From Betaproteobacteria bacterium (lineage in GTDB: Bacteria; Pseudomonadota; Gammaproteobacteria; Burkholderiales; Casimicrobiaceae): 64,000 nt of DNA. Under the pieces are notes generated by a model. It did not search any database and was not told the origin of the DNA. It saw nothing but the letters and a program-made list of their open reading frames with translations. The stretch is taken from positions 248,001-312,000 of the forward strand of contig JACPUX010000072.1 of assembly GCA_016192065.1 (NCBI GenBank), in the 5' to 3' direction. Both the position numbers and the translations under genes were made by a program. Shown here piece after piece: positions 1 through 8,922 of the stretch (position 1 is its first letter; each line of letters opens with the position of its first letter).

Positions 1-482
1 AGGTCAGCGGCTTTCATATGGTTGGCGACATCATTGGCCTCGACGGTATCGGCACCGGCAACCATACCTGCGAATGTACCGCTCTGGAAGACACCGAAGT
101 ATGCCTCCTGCCCTTCGCCAAACTCGAAGAACTGGCGCGCGTGGTTCCCTCCTTGCAGCAACACCTGCACCGCGTAATGAGCCGTGAAATCGTGCGCGAG
201 CACGGCGTCATGCTGCTCTTGGGCAGCATGCGGGCGGAAGAGCGTCTGGCGGTGTTCCTGCTCAATCTATCGCAGCGCTATCATCGGCGCGGCTATTCGG
301 CGAGCGAATTCAACCTGCGCATGACCCGCGAGGAGATTGGCAGCTTCCTCGGGCTCAAGCTCGAAACCGTGAGTCGGCTGTTTTCGCGCTTTCACGACGA
401 AGGTCTGGTGGAGGTTCAGCAGCGTTCGGTGCGACTGCTGGACCTTGACGCCTTGAGACGCATGGTCAACCGGCCGGTTTGA
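1..482 (+). CDS. fnr: FNR/ANR-family oxygen-responsive transcriptional regulator, C-terminal part (5' truncated by window)
   Basis: The reading frame is open from position 3, so this is the distal part of a Crp/Fnr regulator; the N-terminal cluster cysteines lie outside the window. Visible are the end of the cyclic-nucleotide-like barrel (GDIIGLDGIG), a Cys in VCLLPF where E. coli FNR has Cys122 (the fourth [4Fe-4S] ligand), the dimerisation helix, and the helix-turn-helix with the recognition helix LETVSRLFSRF. The E..SR pattern is that of FNR proteins reading TTGAT-N4-ATCAA. That site occurs before ccoN in this window, so the regulator probably controls the facing cbb3 locus. Whether it is named fnr, anr or btr cannot be settled from a fragment. 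Confidence 0.9.
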   Translation, partial: VSGFHMVGDIIGLDGIGTGNHTCECTALEDTEVCLLPFAKLEELARVVPSLQQHLHRVMSREIVREHGVMLLLGSMRAEERLAVFLLNLSQRYHRRGYSASEFNLRMTREEIGSFLGLKLETVSRLFSRFHDEGLVEVQQRSVRLLDLDALRRMVNRPV

Positions 483-577
483 GGATTTGCGCGTCAATCC
501 GCCACAACCCCGTTCACTTGGCGAGCCCCAGGGGCCGCAAAGACGATAAGTTTTCCATCGCGGCCCGGCGCGCAAGG

Positions 578-853
578 CTACTCGCCTTCACCCAGGCGGC
601 CATTGAGAAATGCCGCCAGCGCGGCCGAGGCAAAGCCCATGCCCCAGAAGCCGAAGAATCCCATGGTGTAGATGGCCAGGCGCGAAAACTCCAAGGGCGC
701 GCCGAGAAAATGCAGATCGAAGGGGTCAAAGATCGCGAAGAAGATCGCTTCGGCCACCGCCGCCACCAAGAACGCAGGCCAGAGCAGGCGCGCGAGGCCC
801 TGCACCACACCACGCCGCGGCGTCGAAATGCCCCTACCGGTTTCGATCTTCAT
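578..853 (-). CDS. small membrane protein at the end of the cco operon
   Basis: A 91-residue protein whose ATG overlaps the fixH stop as ATGA, so it is probably co-translated as the last gene of the ccoNOQPGH operon. It has two hydrophobic stretches, roughly residues 20-42 (LARLLWPAFLVAAVAEAIFF) and 58-85 (AIYTMGFFGFWGMGFASAALAAF), separated by a short polar loop, and ends acidic (GEGE). I recognise no enzymatic motif. Position suggests a part in oxidase assembly or nothing more than co-expression. It lies convergent to the FNR gene with about 95 bp between the two stops, where I see no clear terminator. Confidence 0.7.
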   Translation of the reverse strand: MKIETGRGISTPRRGVVQGLARLLWPAFLVAAVAEAIFFAIFDPFDLHFLGAPLEFSRLAIYTMGFFGFWGMGFASAALAAFLNGRLGEGE

Positions 854-1350
854 GAGCCTGCTCGCAATTCGAGTGTAGTTTGCTGTGGTACCAACCAGGC
901 CCCTTCAAGCCGCCAGGCTTCAGTTTCAAGTATGACGCCCCAGCGCCCTCGGGCCAGCTCGGGCAAGGGCACCTCGTAGATGCCGGGTGCGCTCGGCGAA
1001 AGACTCACCCGCCGATCGAACTCGGGGCGAGCCGCGTGGCGCAATTGCAGAATTGGTGGCGCAGTCAGTTCGGGAAGACCTTGGAATTCCACCCGCAGCG
1101 TTCGCTCCCCGCGATCCCATGCCACAACGGCCCTGAGTCCGAGCCTGGCCGCCGCAGCGTCACGCTCGAGTCGCCGCTCGACCAGCAGTCCGCGCTTGTA
1201 ATAGTCGTCGGCGACCAACCCATCGGGATGGGCCAGGGCGAGCCAGAAGGTGACGGCGCCCGCCACGATCACCACCGCCGGACCGGCCATCAGGAACCAA
1301 GGCGCGCGTTGGCGATACCAGGGGGGGGGTGGAGGAATGGCGGTATTCAT
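850..1350 (-). CDS. ccoH: FixH/CcoH family cbb3 oxidase assembly protein
   Basis: A 166-residue protein with one N-terminal membrane span (about residues 19-42) followed by the motif DDYYKRGLL, a signature of FixH just after the membrane helix, and a periplasmic beta-rich domain. FixH proteins assist maturation of cbb3-type cytochrome oxidase. The ATG overlaps the ccoG stop (ATGA). The open frame continues upstream inside ccoG but the FixH homology begins at this ATG. Codons 8-10 form a run of nine identical bases (1321-1329), a spot prone to slippage that would frameshift the gene. Confidence 0.88.
   Translation of the reverse strand: MNTAIPPPPPWYRQRAPWFLMAGPAVVIVAGAVTFWLALAHPDGLVADDYYKRGLLVERRLERDAAAARLGLRAVVAWDRGERTLRVEFQGLPELTAPPILQLRHAARPEFDRRVSLSPSAPGIYEVPLPELARGRWGVILETEAWRLEGAWLVPQQTTLELRAGS
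1321..1329. repeat. nine-base G/C homopolymer inside fixH
   Basis: Nine consecutive G on the plus strand (CCC CCC CCC on the coding strand) encode three of the prolines at residues 6-10 of FixH. A length change would put FixH out of frame just after its start. Confidence 0.8.
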
Positions 1351-2834
1351 GAGCGCGGCAAGATGAACACGGATTTTTCGGCGGCGCCGCGTCCGCCACC
1401 GTCGACGCTCTCGATATGAAAGAGAATCGGGTTGGAGCCTGGTTTGCCCATCTCTTGCGCCACTTGCAAACGCAGCGGTACCGCCACCGTGCTGGCGGCG
1501 GCGACCTCGATCGGCTGCTCCACGCCGATCACCTTGATGCCCGGCAGGCCGCTGGCGCCAATGCGGTAGCGACGCCCTTCTTCCTCGGTGTTCGTGACCT
1601 GCAGGCGATAGACATTCTCGATCAGGCCCGGCGCCACTTCCCGGGCCAGCGCGCCACGGTCGCGAATGATATCGACCTTGAGCGGATTGCGCAGCGCGAG
1701 CCCGGCGACCAACCCGATGGCGACAAACAGCACCAGCGCCGCGTACACCAGCACCCGCGGCCGTGGCACCCGGCGCCAGATGCCTCCCCGGTCGAGGCCC
1801 TCGGCCAGGGCATTCTCGGTGGCATAGCGGATCAGGCCGCGCGGGTAGGCCATTTTGTCCATCACCTGGTCGCAGGCGTCGATGCAGGCCGCGCAGCCGA
1901 TGCATTGGTATTGCAGGCCATCGCGGATGTCGATGCCGGTGGGACAGACTTGCACGCAGATCTTGCAATCAATGCAATCGCCCAGCCCGGCGGCACGCGG
2001 GTCGGTCTTCTTGCCACGACGCCCGCGCGGATCACCGCGCTGTTCATCATAGGTGATGATCAGCGTGTCGCGGTCAAACATCACGCTTTGAAACCGCGCA
2101 TAAGGGCACATGTAGATACACACCTGTTCGCGCAGCCAGCCGGCATTGCCGTAAGTGGCGAAGCCGTAGAACAAGATCCAAAACGTCTCCCAGGGCCCAA
2201 GCGACAGACTCAGTACCGACTGCCCGAGCGCGCTGATCGGCGTGAAGTAGCCGACGAAGGTGAAGCCGGTCCAGAAGGCGATACTTGCCCACACGAGATG
2301 TTTGGCCACCTTGATCGCCAGCTTGCGAGGACCCCAGGGCTCGCGGTCGAGCCTCATGCGGGCCGGGCGATCACCTTCGATGCGACTCTCGATCCACATA
2401 AAAATTTCCGTGTACACCGTCTGCGGGCAGGCATAACCGCAAAACAACCGCCCCGCCACAGCGGTGAACAGAAACAATGCCAGGGCCGCCAGCACCAGCA
2501 GGACCGCCAGAAAGACTACGTCCTGGGGCCAAAACACCCAACCGAAGAGATAGAACTTGCGCGCTTCCAACTCGAAGAGCACGGCCTGCCGACCATGCAT
2601 GCTCCACCACGGCAGCCCGTAGAAAAGAAGCTGGGTGAAGAGTACCAGCACCCAACGCCAATTGGCGAACCAGCCGGTGACGGCACGCGGATGGATCTTT
2701 TTGCGCACCTCGTAGAGATCGACTTCGTCACCCTGCTCGGCCGCCGGCACCACTGGGACCACCCGGCGAGGTCTGACAAGCCCGCTTGCCGCTTCGCCGC
2801 GCGGCGGGGAATTGGACTTCGTCTGCTCAATCAT
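1347..2834 (-). CDS. ccoG: CcoG/FixG/RdxA family membrane ferredoxin-type protein
   Basis: 495 residues. The protein has several membrane spans (about residues 58-80, 95-125, 175-240 and a C-terminal one near 365-385), the membrane motif GRLFCGYACPQTVYTE, and two cytoplasmic [4Fe-4S] motifs, CIDCKICVQVCP and CIGCAACIDACD. CcoG proteins take part in copper handling (Cu(II) reduction) during cbb3 oxidase assembly. The C-terminus is the immunoglobulin-like FixG domain. It overlaps ccoP upstream and fixH downstream, each by ATGA, consistent with coupled translation. The first 40 residues are polar and Pro/Arg rich, typical for the family. Confidence 0.96.
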   Translation of the reverse strand: MIEQTKSNSPPRGEAASGLVRPRRVVPVVPAAEQGDEVDLYEVRKKIHPRAVTGWFANWRWVLVLFTQLLFYGLPWWSMHGRQAVLFELEARKFYLFGWVFWPQDVVFLAVLLVLAALALFLFTAVAGRLFCGYACPQTVYTEIFMWIESRIEGDRPARMRLDREPWGPRKLAIKVAKHLVWASIAFWTGFTFVGYFTPISALGQSVLSLSLGPWETFWILFYGFATYGNAGWLREQVCIYMCPYARFQSVMFDRDTLIITYDEQRGDPRGRRGKKTDPRAAGLGDCIDCKICVQVCPTGIDIRDGLQYQCIGCAACIDACDQVMDKMAYPRGLIRYATENALAEGLDRGGIWRRVPRPRVLVYAALVLFVAIGLVAGLALRNPLKVDIIRDRGALAREVAPGLIENVYRLQVTNTEEEGRRYRIGASGLPGIKVIGVEQPIEVAAASTVAVPLRLQVAQEMGKPGSNPILFHIESVDGGGRGAAEKSVFILPRS

Positions 2835-3781
2835 TGTGCCTTGGGCACCCCCCCGGTCGGGTCTTGCGATAGACCCCAGACGTAAGCCGCGACCAGGTGA
2901 ATCTTGCCCTCGCTCAACAGACCCTTGTGCGCCGGCATGCGCGTCTGCCCGGGCACCAGAGCATTGCCACCACGCCCCTTCATGATGGTTTCGGCAATAG
3001 CCTGCTCGCTACCGCCAAAAAGCCATATCTGGTCGGTGAGCTTGGGTGCGCCCAACGCTTGCATGCCTGCACCATCCGGCCCGTGACAAGCGGCACAAAA
3101 CGTAGCGAAAATCTCCTTGCCCGCCGCAGCGGCTTTGGCGTCGTGCTTTTGGCCCGAGAGCGAACGCACGAACTGCACCACATTCTTGACGCCCTCCTCA
3201 CCCAGGGCCGGCCCCAGCGGCGGCATCACTCCGTCGCGACCGTCGGTGATGCTGGTCTTGATCTGCTCGGGTTCGCCTCCGTACAGCCAGTCGGCGTCGC
3301 GCAGGTTGGGGAAGCCCTTGGCCCCGCCAGCGTCCGACCCGTGGCATTGGGCACAGTTGTTGAGGAAGATGCGCAAACCCATGCCCCGCGCCTGAGCGTC
3401 GGCGGCCACGGTGGGAAGATCCTGCTTGAGGTAGCGGTCATAGAGCGGACCATACACAGCTTCCGCCGCGGCCCGTTCACGCTCGTATTCGCCGGTCTGA
3501 GTCCAGCCAAAAACGCCGCCGAACAGGCCCGTTCCCGGATAAAGGACCAGATAGGCGAGCCCAAACACGATCGTGATATAGAACATCGAGGCCCACCATC
3601 GCGGCAAGGGGTTGTTGTATTCGCTGAGGTCCTCGTCCCACAGGTGTCCGGTGGTCTCCACCAATCCTTCTGCCTTGCGCACCACACTCTGAGATTTCAG
3701 CAGCACGGCGCAGGCGATCACCGAAACCACCGAGACCACCAGAATGGCCAAGCCCCAGAAGCTGCTAACAAAATCGCTCAT
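2831..3781 (-). CDS. ccoP: cbb3-type cytochrome c oxidase diheme subunit III
   Basis: 316 residues. Two N-terminal membrane helices (about 7-27 and 60-82) are followed by two cytochrome c domains with haem motifs CAQCH and CAACH; candidate axial methionines are in GVMPPLG and TRMPAHKG. CcoP passes electrons from soluble cytochromes towards CcoO and CcoN on the periplasmic side. Its start overlaps the ccoQ stop as ATGA, and the nine-G run just upstream on the coding strand (3788-3796) sits where the ribosome-binding site should be. Length and domain order are normal. Confidence 0.97.
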   Translation of the reverse strand: MSDFVSSFWGLAILVVSVVSVIACAVLLKSQSVVRKAEGLVETTGHLWDEDLSEYNNPLPRWWASMFYITIVFGLAYLVLYPGTGLFGGVFGWTQTGEYERERAAAEAVYGPLYDRYLKQDLPTVAADAQARGMGLRIFLNNCAQCHGSDAGGAKGFPNLRDADWLYGGEPEQIKTSITDGRDGVMPPLGPALGEEGVKNVVQFVRSLSGQKHDAKAAAAGKEIFATFCAACHGPDGAGMQALGAPKLTDQIWLFGGSEQAIAETIMKGRGGNALVPGQTRMPAHKGLLSEGKIHLVAAYVWGLSQDPTGGVPKAQ

Positions 3782-3966
3782 GATCCACCCCCCCCCGAGA
3801 CTTCGCGCGATACCTGCTCTTCGGGTAGGACAAAAGGCAGTCGAGCCGCGGCGGCGAAGTCGTCGCTCCGCTTACGGCTGAAGGCCCAGATTACGATGCC
3901 GAGAAAGGTGAGGAACGCCAGCACGGTCAGGGTGCTGGCGAAAGTGGCGTAGTCCATGTGATTCAC
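3778..3966 (-). CDS. ccoQ: cbb3-type oxidase subunit CcoQ/FixQ
   Basis: A 62-residue single-span protein: hydrophobic helix at about residues 9-28 followed by the FixQ-like sequence [15 protein letters not shown]. CcoQ stabilises the cbb3 complex and is not catalytic. It overlaps ccoO upstream and ccoP downstream by four bases each. The last residues are a Gly run coded by the homopolymer 3788-3796; slippage there would alter only the tail of CcoQ but would also shift the ccoP ribosome-binding site. Confidence 0.93.
   Translation of the reverse strand: MNHMDYATFASTLTVLAFLTFLGIVIWAFSRKRSDDFAAAARLPFVLPEEQVSREVSGGGGS
3788..3796. repeat. nine-base homopolymer at the ccoQ-ccoP junction
   Basis: Nine consecutive C on the plus strand, that is nine G on the coding strand, ending 6-7 bases before the ccoP ATG. 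It codes the Gly tail of CcoQ and at the same time occupies the ccoP Shine-Dalgarno position. Confidence 0.75.
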
Positions 3967-4577
3967 CGTTTTGACTTGATGGTGGTGCCAAGATTCTGTA
4001 AGTAGGCGATCAGGGCGTCCTGTTCGGTGCGCCCCGCCAGTTCGTCCTTGACCTTGGCGATGTCCTCATCGTCATAGGGCACGCCGATGCGCCGTAGCGC
4101 CTTCATGCGCGCTTCGATACCGCTGACGGACAACCCGGCCTGGGCGAGCCAGGGGTAGGCTGGCATGTTCGACTCCGGCACCACATCGCGAGGGTTGTGC
4201 AAATGATCTCGGTGCCACTCGTCCGAGTAGCGCCCACCCACTCGGTGCAGATCCGGGCCGGTGCGCTTGCTGCCCCATTGGAAAGGATGGTCATAGACGA
4301 ACTCGCCCGCCACCGAGTAGTGCCCGTAGCGCTCGGTCTCGGCGCGAAAAGGACGAATCATCTGCGAATGGCAGTTGTAGCATCCTTCGCGCAGATAGAT
4401 GTCACGCCCGGCCAGTTGCAAAGGGGAATAGGGCTTGAGGCCCGGCACCGGCTGCGTGGTCGAGTGCTGAAAGTACAGCGGCACGATTTCCACCAATCCG
4501 CCGACACTGACCACCAACACGATCAGAACCACCATCCAGGTGAGGTTGCGCTCGATCAGGTCATGGGTGATTTTCAT
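3963..4577 (-). CDS. ccoO: cbb3-type cytochrome c oxidase monoheme subunit II
   Basis: 204 residues. An N-terminal membrane anchor (about 13-33) is followed by a periplasmic monohaem cytochrome c domain with the haem motif CYNCH in the family signature [13 protein letters not shown], and a candidate axial Met in [10 protein letters not shown]. It receives electrons from CcoP and gives them to the haem b/b3-CuB centre in CcoN. It starts 11 bases after ccoN, second in the operon, with normal length. Confidence 0.97.
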   Translation of the reverse strand: MKITHDLIERNLTWMVVLIVLVVSVGGLVEIVPLYFQHSTTQPVPGLKPYSPLQLAGRDIYLREGCYNCHSQMIRPFRAETERYGHYSVAGEFVYDHPFQWGSKRTGPDLHRVGGRYSDEWHRDHLHNPRDVVPESNMPAYPWLAQAGLSVSGIEARMKALRRIGVPYDDEDIAKVKDELAGRTEQDALIAYLQNLGTTIKSKR

Positions 4578-4588
4578 CGCTTTCTTCC

Positions 4589-6013
4589 TCAGTGCGCCGC
4601 GACCGCGGTCGGAATCGGTGCGTCATAGGCGCGCTGTCCAGCGACGGTCTTGATGGTGTTGTAGGCCATGATCAGCATGCCGCAGAAAAACATCGCGCCG
4701 CCGGTCAAGCGTATGGCGTAGAAGGGGTAGGTAGCCTTGACACTTTCCACGAAGGTATAGGTAAGCGTGCCGTCCTCGTTGAGCGCTCGCCACATCAGGC
4801 CTTGCATCACGCCGGCGATCCACATCGCCGCGATATAGAGCACCACGCCGATGGTCGCCACCCAAAAATGCAGGTTGATCAGGCCGGTGCTGTACATCTC
4901 GGTCTTGCCGAACATGCGCGGCACCAGGTAGTACATCGAGCCGATGGAAATCATCGCGACCCAGCCCAGGGCACCACTGTGTACGTGCCCCACGGTCCAG
5001 TCGGTGTAATGCGACAAAGCATTGACGGTCTTGATCGCCATCATCGGGCCTTCGAAGGTGGACATGCCATAGAACGACAGGGAGGTGATCAGGAACTTGA
5101 GGATGGGATCGTCGCGCAGCTTCTCCCAGGCGCCGGACAGGGTCATCACGCCGTTGATCATCCCTCCCCAGGACGGGGCGAGCAGAATGAGCGAAAAGAC
5201 CATGCCCAGCGACTGCGTCCAGTCCGGCAAGGCGGTGTAGTGCAGATGATGCGGGCCGGCCCACATGTAGGTGAAGATTAGCGCCCAGAAGTGCACCACC
5301 GAAAGCCGATAAGAATAGACCGGCCGGCCCGCTTGCTTAGGCACGAAGTAGTACATCATGCCAAGGAAGCCGGCGGTGAGGAAAAAGCCTACGGCATTAT
5401 GCCCATACCACCATTGCACCATTGCATCCTGGACCCCCGGATAGCAGGAATAGGACTTGAAGAGCTCCACCGGAATTTCGCAACTGTTGACGATGTGCAA
5501 GAGCGCCACGGCGAGGATGAAGCCACCGAAGAACCAGTTGGCGACGTAGATATGCGGCGTCTTGCGCTTGGCGATAGTGCCGAAGAACACCACCGCGTAG
5601 GCCACCCAGACCAAGGTGATGAGGATATCGATGGGCCATTCCAGTTCGGCGTATTCCTTGCCGGTGGTGTAACCCATGGGCAATGTGACCGCCGCCAGGA
5701 CGATGACCAGCTGCCAGCCCCAGAAAGTGAACGCCGCCAAGCGGTCGGCAAAAAGCCGCACCTGGCAGGTGCGCTGGACGCAGTAGTAGGAGGTCGCGAA
5801 CAGCGCCGAACCGCCGAAGGCGAAGATGACTGCGTTGGTGTGCAGCGGCCGCAAGCGGCCATAGCTGAACCAAGGCGTGTCGAAATTGAGCTCCGGCCAC
5901 AAGAGCTGCGCGGCGATGAGTACGCCCACCCCCATCCCGACGATGCCCCAGACGATGGTCATAATCGTGAACTGGCGCACGACCCGGTAGTTGAAGGTGG
6001 CCGCTGCTTTCAT
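4589..6013 (-). CDS. ccoN: cbb3-type cytochrome c oxidase catalytic subunit I
   Basis: 474 residues and about 12 membrane spans; the haem-copper oxidase core that reduces O2 in microaerobic respiration. His ligands are visible in [12 protein letters not shown] (low-spin haem b), in [10 protein letters not shown] and AGPHHLHY (CuB), and in [14 protein letters not shown] (haem b3/b). First gene of ccoNOQPGH, preceded by a perfect FNR box whose spacing fits an activating site. The Met start at 6013 gives a family-typical N-terminus ([23 protein letters not shown] begins a few residues in). Confidence 0.98.
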   Translation of the reverse strand: MKAAATFNYRVVRQFTIMTIVWGIVGMGVGVLIAAQLLWPELNFDTPWFSYGRLRPLHTNAVIFAFGGSALFATSYYCVQRTCQVRLFADRLAAFTFWGWQLVIVLAAVTLPMGYTTGKEYAELEWPIDILITLVWVAYAVVFFGTIAKRKTPHIYVANWFFGGFILAVALLHIVNSCEIPVELFKSYSCYPGVQDAMVQWWYGHNAVGFFLTAGFLGMMYYFVPKQAGRPVYSYRLSVVHFWALIFTYMWAGPHHLHYTALPDWTQSLGMVFSLILLAPSWGGMINGVMTLSGAWEKLRDDPILKFLITSLSFYGMSTFEGPMMAIKTVNALSHYTDWTVGHVHSGALGWVAMISIGSMYYLVPRMFGKTEMYSTGLINLHFWVATIGVVLYIAAMWIAGVMQGLMWRALNEDGTLTYTFVESVKATYPFYAIRLTGGAMFFCGMLIMAYNTIKTVAGQRAYDAPIPTAVAAH

Positions 6014-6053
6014 TTTTTCGCTCCCAAGGAAGATTTCCCGCCGCTTAGGCTAC

Positions 6054-6102
6054 CGCGACGATGGTAGTCGAGGGCGGGCGTCACACTCTTGATCCAAATC
6101 AA
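6054..6102 (-). promoter_or_regulatory. FNR-dependent promoter of ccoNOQPGH
   Basis: TTGAT-CCAA-ATCAA at 6089-6102 matches the FNR/ANR consensus at all ten fixed positions. Reading on the minus strand, TACCAT at 6066-6061 falls exactly at -12 to -7 if the box centre is placed at -41.5, the arrangement of class II FNR-activated promoters, giving a predicted transcript start near 6054, about 40 bases before the ccoN ATG. The box and its position are read directly; activation is inferred. Confidence 0.8.
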
Positions 6103-6110
6103 TTCTCGCC

Positions 6111-6308
6111 CTACCGCGCAGCGCTCTTGCTGGAGCTGTGATCTTGCGGTCTCACTCCTGCTTGAGGCCGGTCATCATCGAGCAGGATGCGCGCGCCAGC
6201 AGCATCGAGATCGTCGAACTGATCGCGCCGCACCGCCCACCAGAGGGCCACCGCGATCAATAGCGCCAGCACCACGGAGAGCGGAATCAGGAGGTAGAGG
6301 ATTTCCAT
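6111..6308 (-). CDS. ccoS: cbb3 oxidase maturation protein CcoS
   Basis: A 65-residue protein with one N-terminal hydrophobic helix (about residues 3-26, ILYLLIPLSVVLALLIAVAL) followed by the CcoS signature WWAVRRDQFDDLD. CcoS is needed for cofactor insertion (haem and copper) into cbb3 oxidase. Its ATG lies inside the 3' end of ccoI, overlapping it by 22 bases, so the two are almost certainly translated from one message. The tail after residue 45 is polar and variable, as in relatives. Confidence 0.9.
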   Translation of the reverse strand: MEILYLLIPLSVVLALLIAVALWWAVRRDQFDDLDAAGARILLDDDRPQAGVRPQDHSSSKSAAR

Positions 6309-8872
6309 GCTACGTCGTCCCGCGCCAGGCGCCCGGCATTGAGTACCACGATCATCGAGGAAAGCGCCATGCCGCCGGCGGCGATCCAGGGATTGACCCA
6401 GCCGGCCGCGGCAAGAGGAATCATCAGAACATTGTAGGCAAACCCCCAGACCAAATTCTGGCGCAGGACTCCGAGGCAACGCCGCGCCGCGGCGACACCT
6501 CGGGCCAAAGGCAGCAGGCTCTCGCCCAGGAGGACCATGTCCGCCCGCGCTCGCGCCAGCGCCGATCCCGAGCCCAGAGCGACCGCCGCTTGTGCTTGGG
6601 CGAATCCCGGGGTGTCATTGACACCATCGCCCACCATCACGACAATCGCCCCGCGCCTCTGTAGACCCTCGACGAACGCCTGCTTGTCTTCCGGACTGGC
6701 ACCGCCTCGCGCCGTCGCCATCCCAAGCCCTTCGGCCCAGGCCGATACGGCCTCGGGCCGATCGCCCGACAGCAGGTGCAGTTTGAGACCGGCGCCCTGC
6801 AGGGATGCCACGGTCTCGGCCGCCTGGGCGCGCGGCGCATCATCCAGAATAAACCCGGCGAGCCAAGCCTTGGCGCAGCCCAGGGCAACCAGGTTGGCGG
6901 TGGTCGCTGGCGTGCGCAGCGATGGGGGAATCGGCTTCCCGACCAACTCCGCAACCCACTCAGCTCGGCCCAAGCGATAAACCACCCCTTCGAACTCGCC
7001 AGCGACACCGCAGCCGGCCACCTCTTCGGCTGCCCCCGCAGCGGTGACATCATTCTTCCGGAACGCCTCGGCCAGGGGGTGGCGACTGGCCAGCTCCAGG
7101 CTGGCGGCAATCGTGCGCAGCAGCGCTGGTGGCAACTCCCCCAGAACCAGCAGTTGCCGAATCACCGGACGGCCAGTCGTGAGGGTGCCGGTCTTGTCGA
7201 ATACCACATCGGTGGCGCGGGCGAGCGTCTCCATGGCTTGTGCGCTGGTGATCAGCAGCCCAAGCCGCGCCAGCGCCCCGTTGGCCACTGCCAGAGCCAT
7301 GGGCGCAGCCAGCGACAGCGCACAGGGGCAGCTCACCACCAGTACCGCCACAACGATCACCAAGGCACGCGCCGGGTCGACGTATAACCAGAACATGCCA
7401 ACCAGAGCGGCCAGCCCCATTTGCACCAAGACAAACCGCCCCGCGACGCGATCGGCGAGTAGCGCCAACCGAGGCCGCGCCGCCAGCGCGCGATCGACCA
7501 AGTGGCCGATGGCCCAGAGGCGCGTATTGGAGCCAACCGCGGCGAGGCGCACGGTGATTGGCCCCTGGCGATTCAGCGACCCAGCGTAAACCGCCGCTCC
7601 GGGGCCTTTGGTGACGGGCCAGAACTCACCCGTAAGCTGCGCTTCCTCAACCCGGGTGTCGCCGCCTACAATTTGGCCGTCGGCGGGAATCACCTCGCCA
7701 GCGGCTACCAGCACCAGGTCCCCCACGGCCAGTTCGGCGACCGCGACGCGTTCGCTCCGGACCGCCCCAGCGACGCCGGTGAGCTTGATGCACATCGCGG
7801 GCAGCGGCCGCGCCGCCAAATGTAAACCGGCAATGGCCTGCTGGCGGGCGCGCAGCTCAAAATAGCGGCTGCCCAGCAGCAAGAACACGAACATGGTCAG
7901 GGCATCGAAATAGACCTCGCCCTGGCCACCGATGGTGGCATGGGCGCTGGCCACAAAAGCGATCAGGAGCGCCAGCGTCACCGGCACATCCATGCCCACG
8001 CGGCGATGGGCAAGATCGCGCCAGGCACCGGAGAAGAAAGGCGACGCGGAAAAGAGCAGCACCGGCAGGCTCAACACCAGACTGGCCCAGCGCAGCAACG
8101 CGCTGGCATCGGAACCGAGGCTATCGCCGGTGAGGTAGGCGGGGAACGCGTACATCATCACTTGCATCATGCCAAAACCGGCCACTCCGAGGCGCCAGAG
8201 TAGGGCGCGCCGGGCCGCGCGCTGCCTGAGCTCCAGGGCTTCGGCATCGAAAGGCACCGCGTGGTAGCCCAGGGCCGCCACCGCGGCGAAGACCTGCGAG
8301 ACTTGGAAGTTCGGCTCCCGCCAGCGCACTCGCAGTCGCTGCGCCGCGAAGTTGACCTGGACCTCGATCACTCCGGGCAGTCGCTGCAGATGCTGCTCAT
8401 TGAGCCAGGCGCAGGCGCCGCAAACCATACCCTCCAGGGCGAGCACGGCTTCGCCGCCACCATCCTCGTCGCGCCGCACCCAGCCTTGCCGCAACGCCGG
8501 GCGATCGTAGATCGACCAATCCTCGGCGGCGGCCGGAGTGGCCTTGGCCGCCGGGCGCTGCCGCTGGACGTAAAAGCGCTCGAGCCCCGATTCATGAATC
8601 ATGCTGGCAATGGCCTCGCAACCGGCGCAGCAAAAGTCCCGAGGGATTCCCCCGAGCCGTGCGCGAAAACGCGACTGAACTGGAACCGACTGAGCACAAT
8701 GAAAGCAGGCCGCCACCACACTCGTGGAGGTTGCTGGTGTACCTTCCCCATACCCCGCTTCCGGCGGAGGGGGGGGCTCGGACGTGCCCCCCCGCCCCCC
8801 TCTCCGCGGGAGGGGGCGCGTGCGGTTCGGGGCCGAGGCGGGAAGCGGGGGCGCGGAATTGGAGGCCGTCAT
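6287..8872 (-). CDS. ccoI: CcoI/FixI-type copper-translocating P-type ATPase
   Basis: 861 residues. P1B ATPase that exports copper for cbb3 oxidase assembly. Seen in order: a Cys-rich N-terminus (CFHCAQ, FCCAGC), a heavy-metal-associated domain with GMVCGACAW, membrane helices, the membrane metal-binding motif CPC in VSCPCALSLAAP, the phosphorylation motif DKTGTLT, the HP motif in SRHPLAEAF, and the hinge GDGVNDTPGFA. The first 45 or so residues are low-complexity Pro/Arg/Gly and are coded by a GC-rich repeat related to those at 18.6 and 43.9 kb, so the ancestral start may have been later, near ACFHCAQ. An FNR-like box and a TATAAT stand upstream. Confidence 0.95.
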   Translation of the reverse strand: MTASNSAPPLPASAPNRTRPLPRRGGRGGTSEPPPPPEAGYGEGTPATSTSVVAACFHCAQSVPVQSRFRARLGGIPRDFCCAGCEAIASMIHESGLERFYVQRQRPAAKATPAAAEDWSIYDRPALRQGWVRRDEDGGGEAVLALEGMVCGACAWLNEQHLQRLPGVIEVQVNFAAQRLRVRWREPNFQVSQVFAAVAALGYHAVPFDAEALELRQRAARRALLWRLGVAGFGMMQVMMYAFPAYLTGDSLGSDASALLRWASLVLSLPVLLFSASPFFSGAWRDLAHRRVGMDVPVTLALLIAFVASAHATIGGQGEVYFDALTMFVFLLLGSRYFELRARQQAIAGLHLAARPLPAMCIKLTGVAGAVRSERVAVAELAVGDLVLVAAGEVIPADGQIVGGDTRVEEAQLTGEFWPVTKGPGAAVYAGSLNRQGPITVRLAAVGSNTRLWAIGHLVDRALAARPRLALLADRVAGRFVLVQMGLAALVGMFWLYVDPARALVIVVAVLVVSCPCALSLAAPMALAVANGALARLGLLITSAQAMETLARATDVVFDKTGTLTTGRPVIRQLLVLGELPPALLRTIAASLELASRHPLAEAFRKNDVTAAGAAEEVAGCGVAGEFEGVVYRLGRAEWVAELVGKPIPPSLRTPATTANLVALGCAKAWLAGFILDDAPRAQAAETVASLQGAGLKLHLLSGDRPEAVSAWAEGLGMATARGGASPEDKQAFVEGLQRRGAIVVMVGDGVNDTPGFAQAQAAVALGSGSALARARADMVLLGESLLPLARGVAAARRCLGVLRQNLVWGFAYNVLMIPLAAAGWVNPWIAAGGMALSSMIVVLNAGRLARDDVAWKSSTS
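8741..8830. repeat. GC-rich hairpin repeat forming the 5' end of ccoI
   Basis: The segment contains the hairpin CCCCCTCTCCGCGGGAGGGGG followed by a GTGCGGTTCG-type tail. It parallels CCCCCTTCCCGAGGAAGGGGG plus GTGTGGTTCG in the array at 18.6 kb. In the ccoI frame it codes NRTRPLPRRGGRGG, clearly like NHTHPLPREGGRGEG in the RlmK-like protein. This copy is diverged and single. Bounds are approximate. Confidence 0.7.
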
Positions 8873-8922
8873 GAAGGCTTCGGGCGGCGGGCGGCAAGCC
8901 CTTTCAGCTTGGTGGGTGTTGA

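Noticed and set aside
850..1968. FixH as a 372-residue protein starting inside ccoG
   Set aside because: The upstream 206 codons are an Arg-rich out-of-frame reading of ccoG; the real start is the ATG overlapping the ccoG stop.
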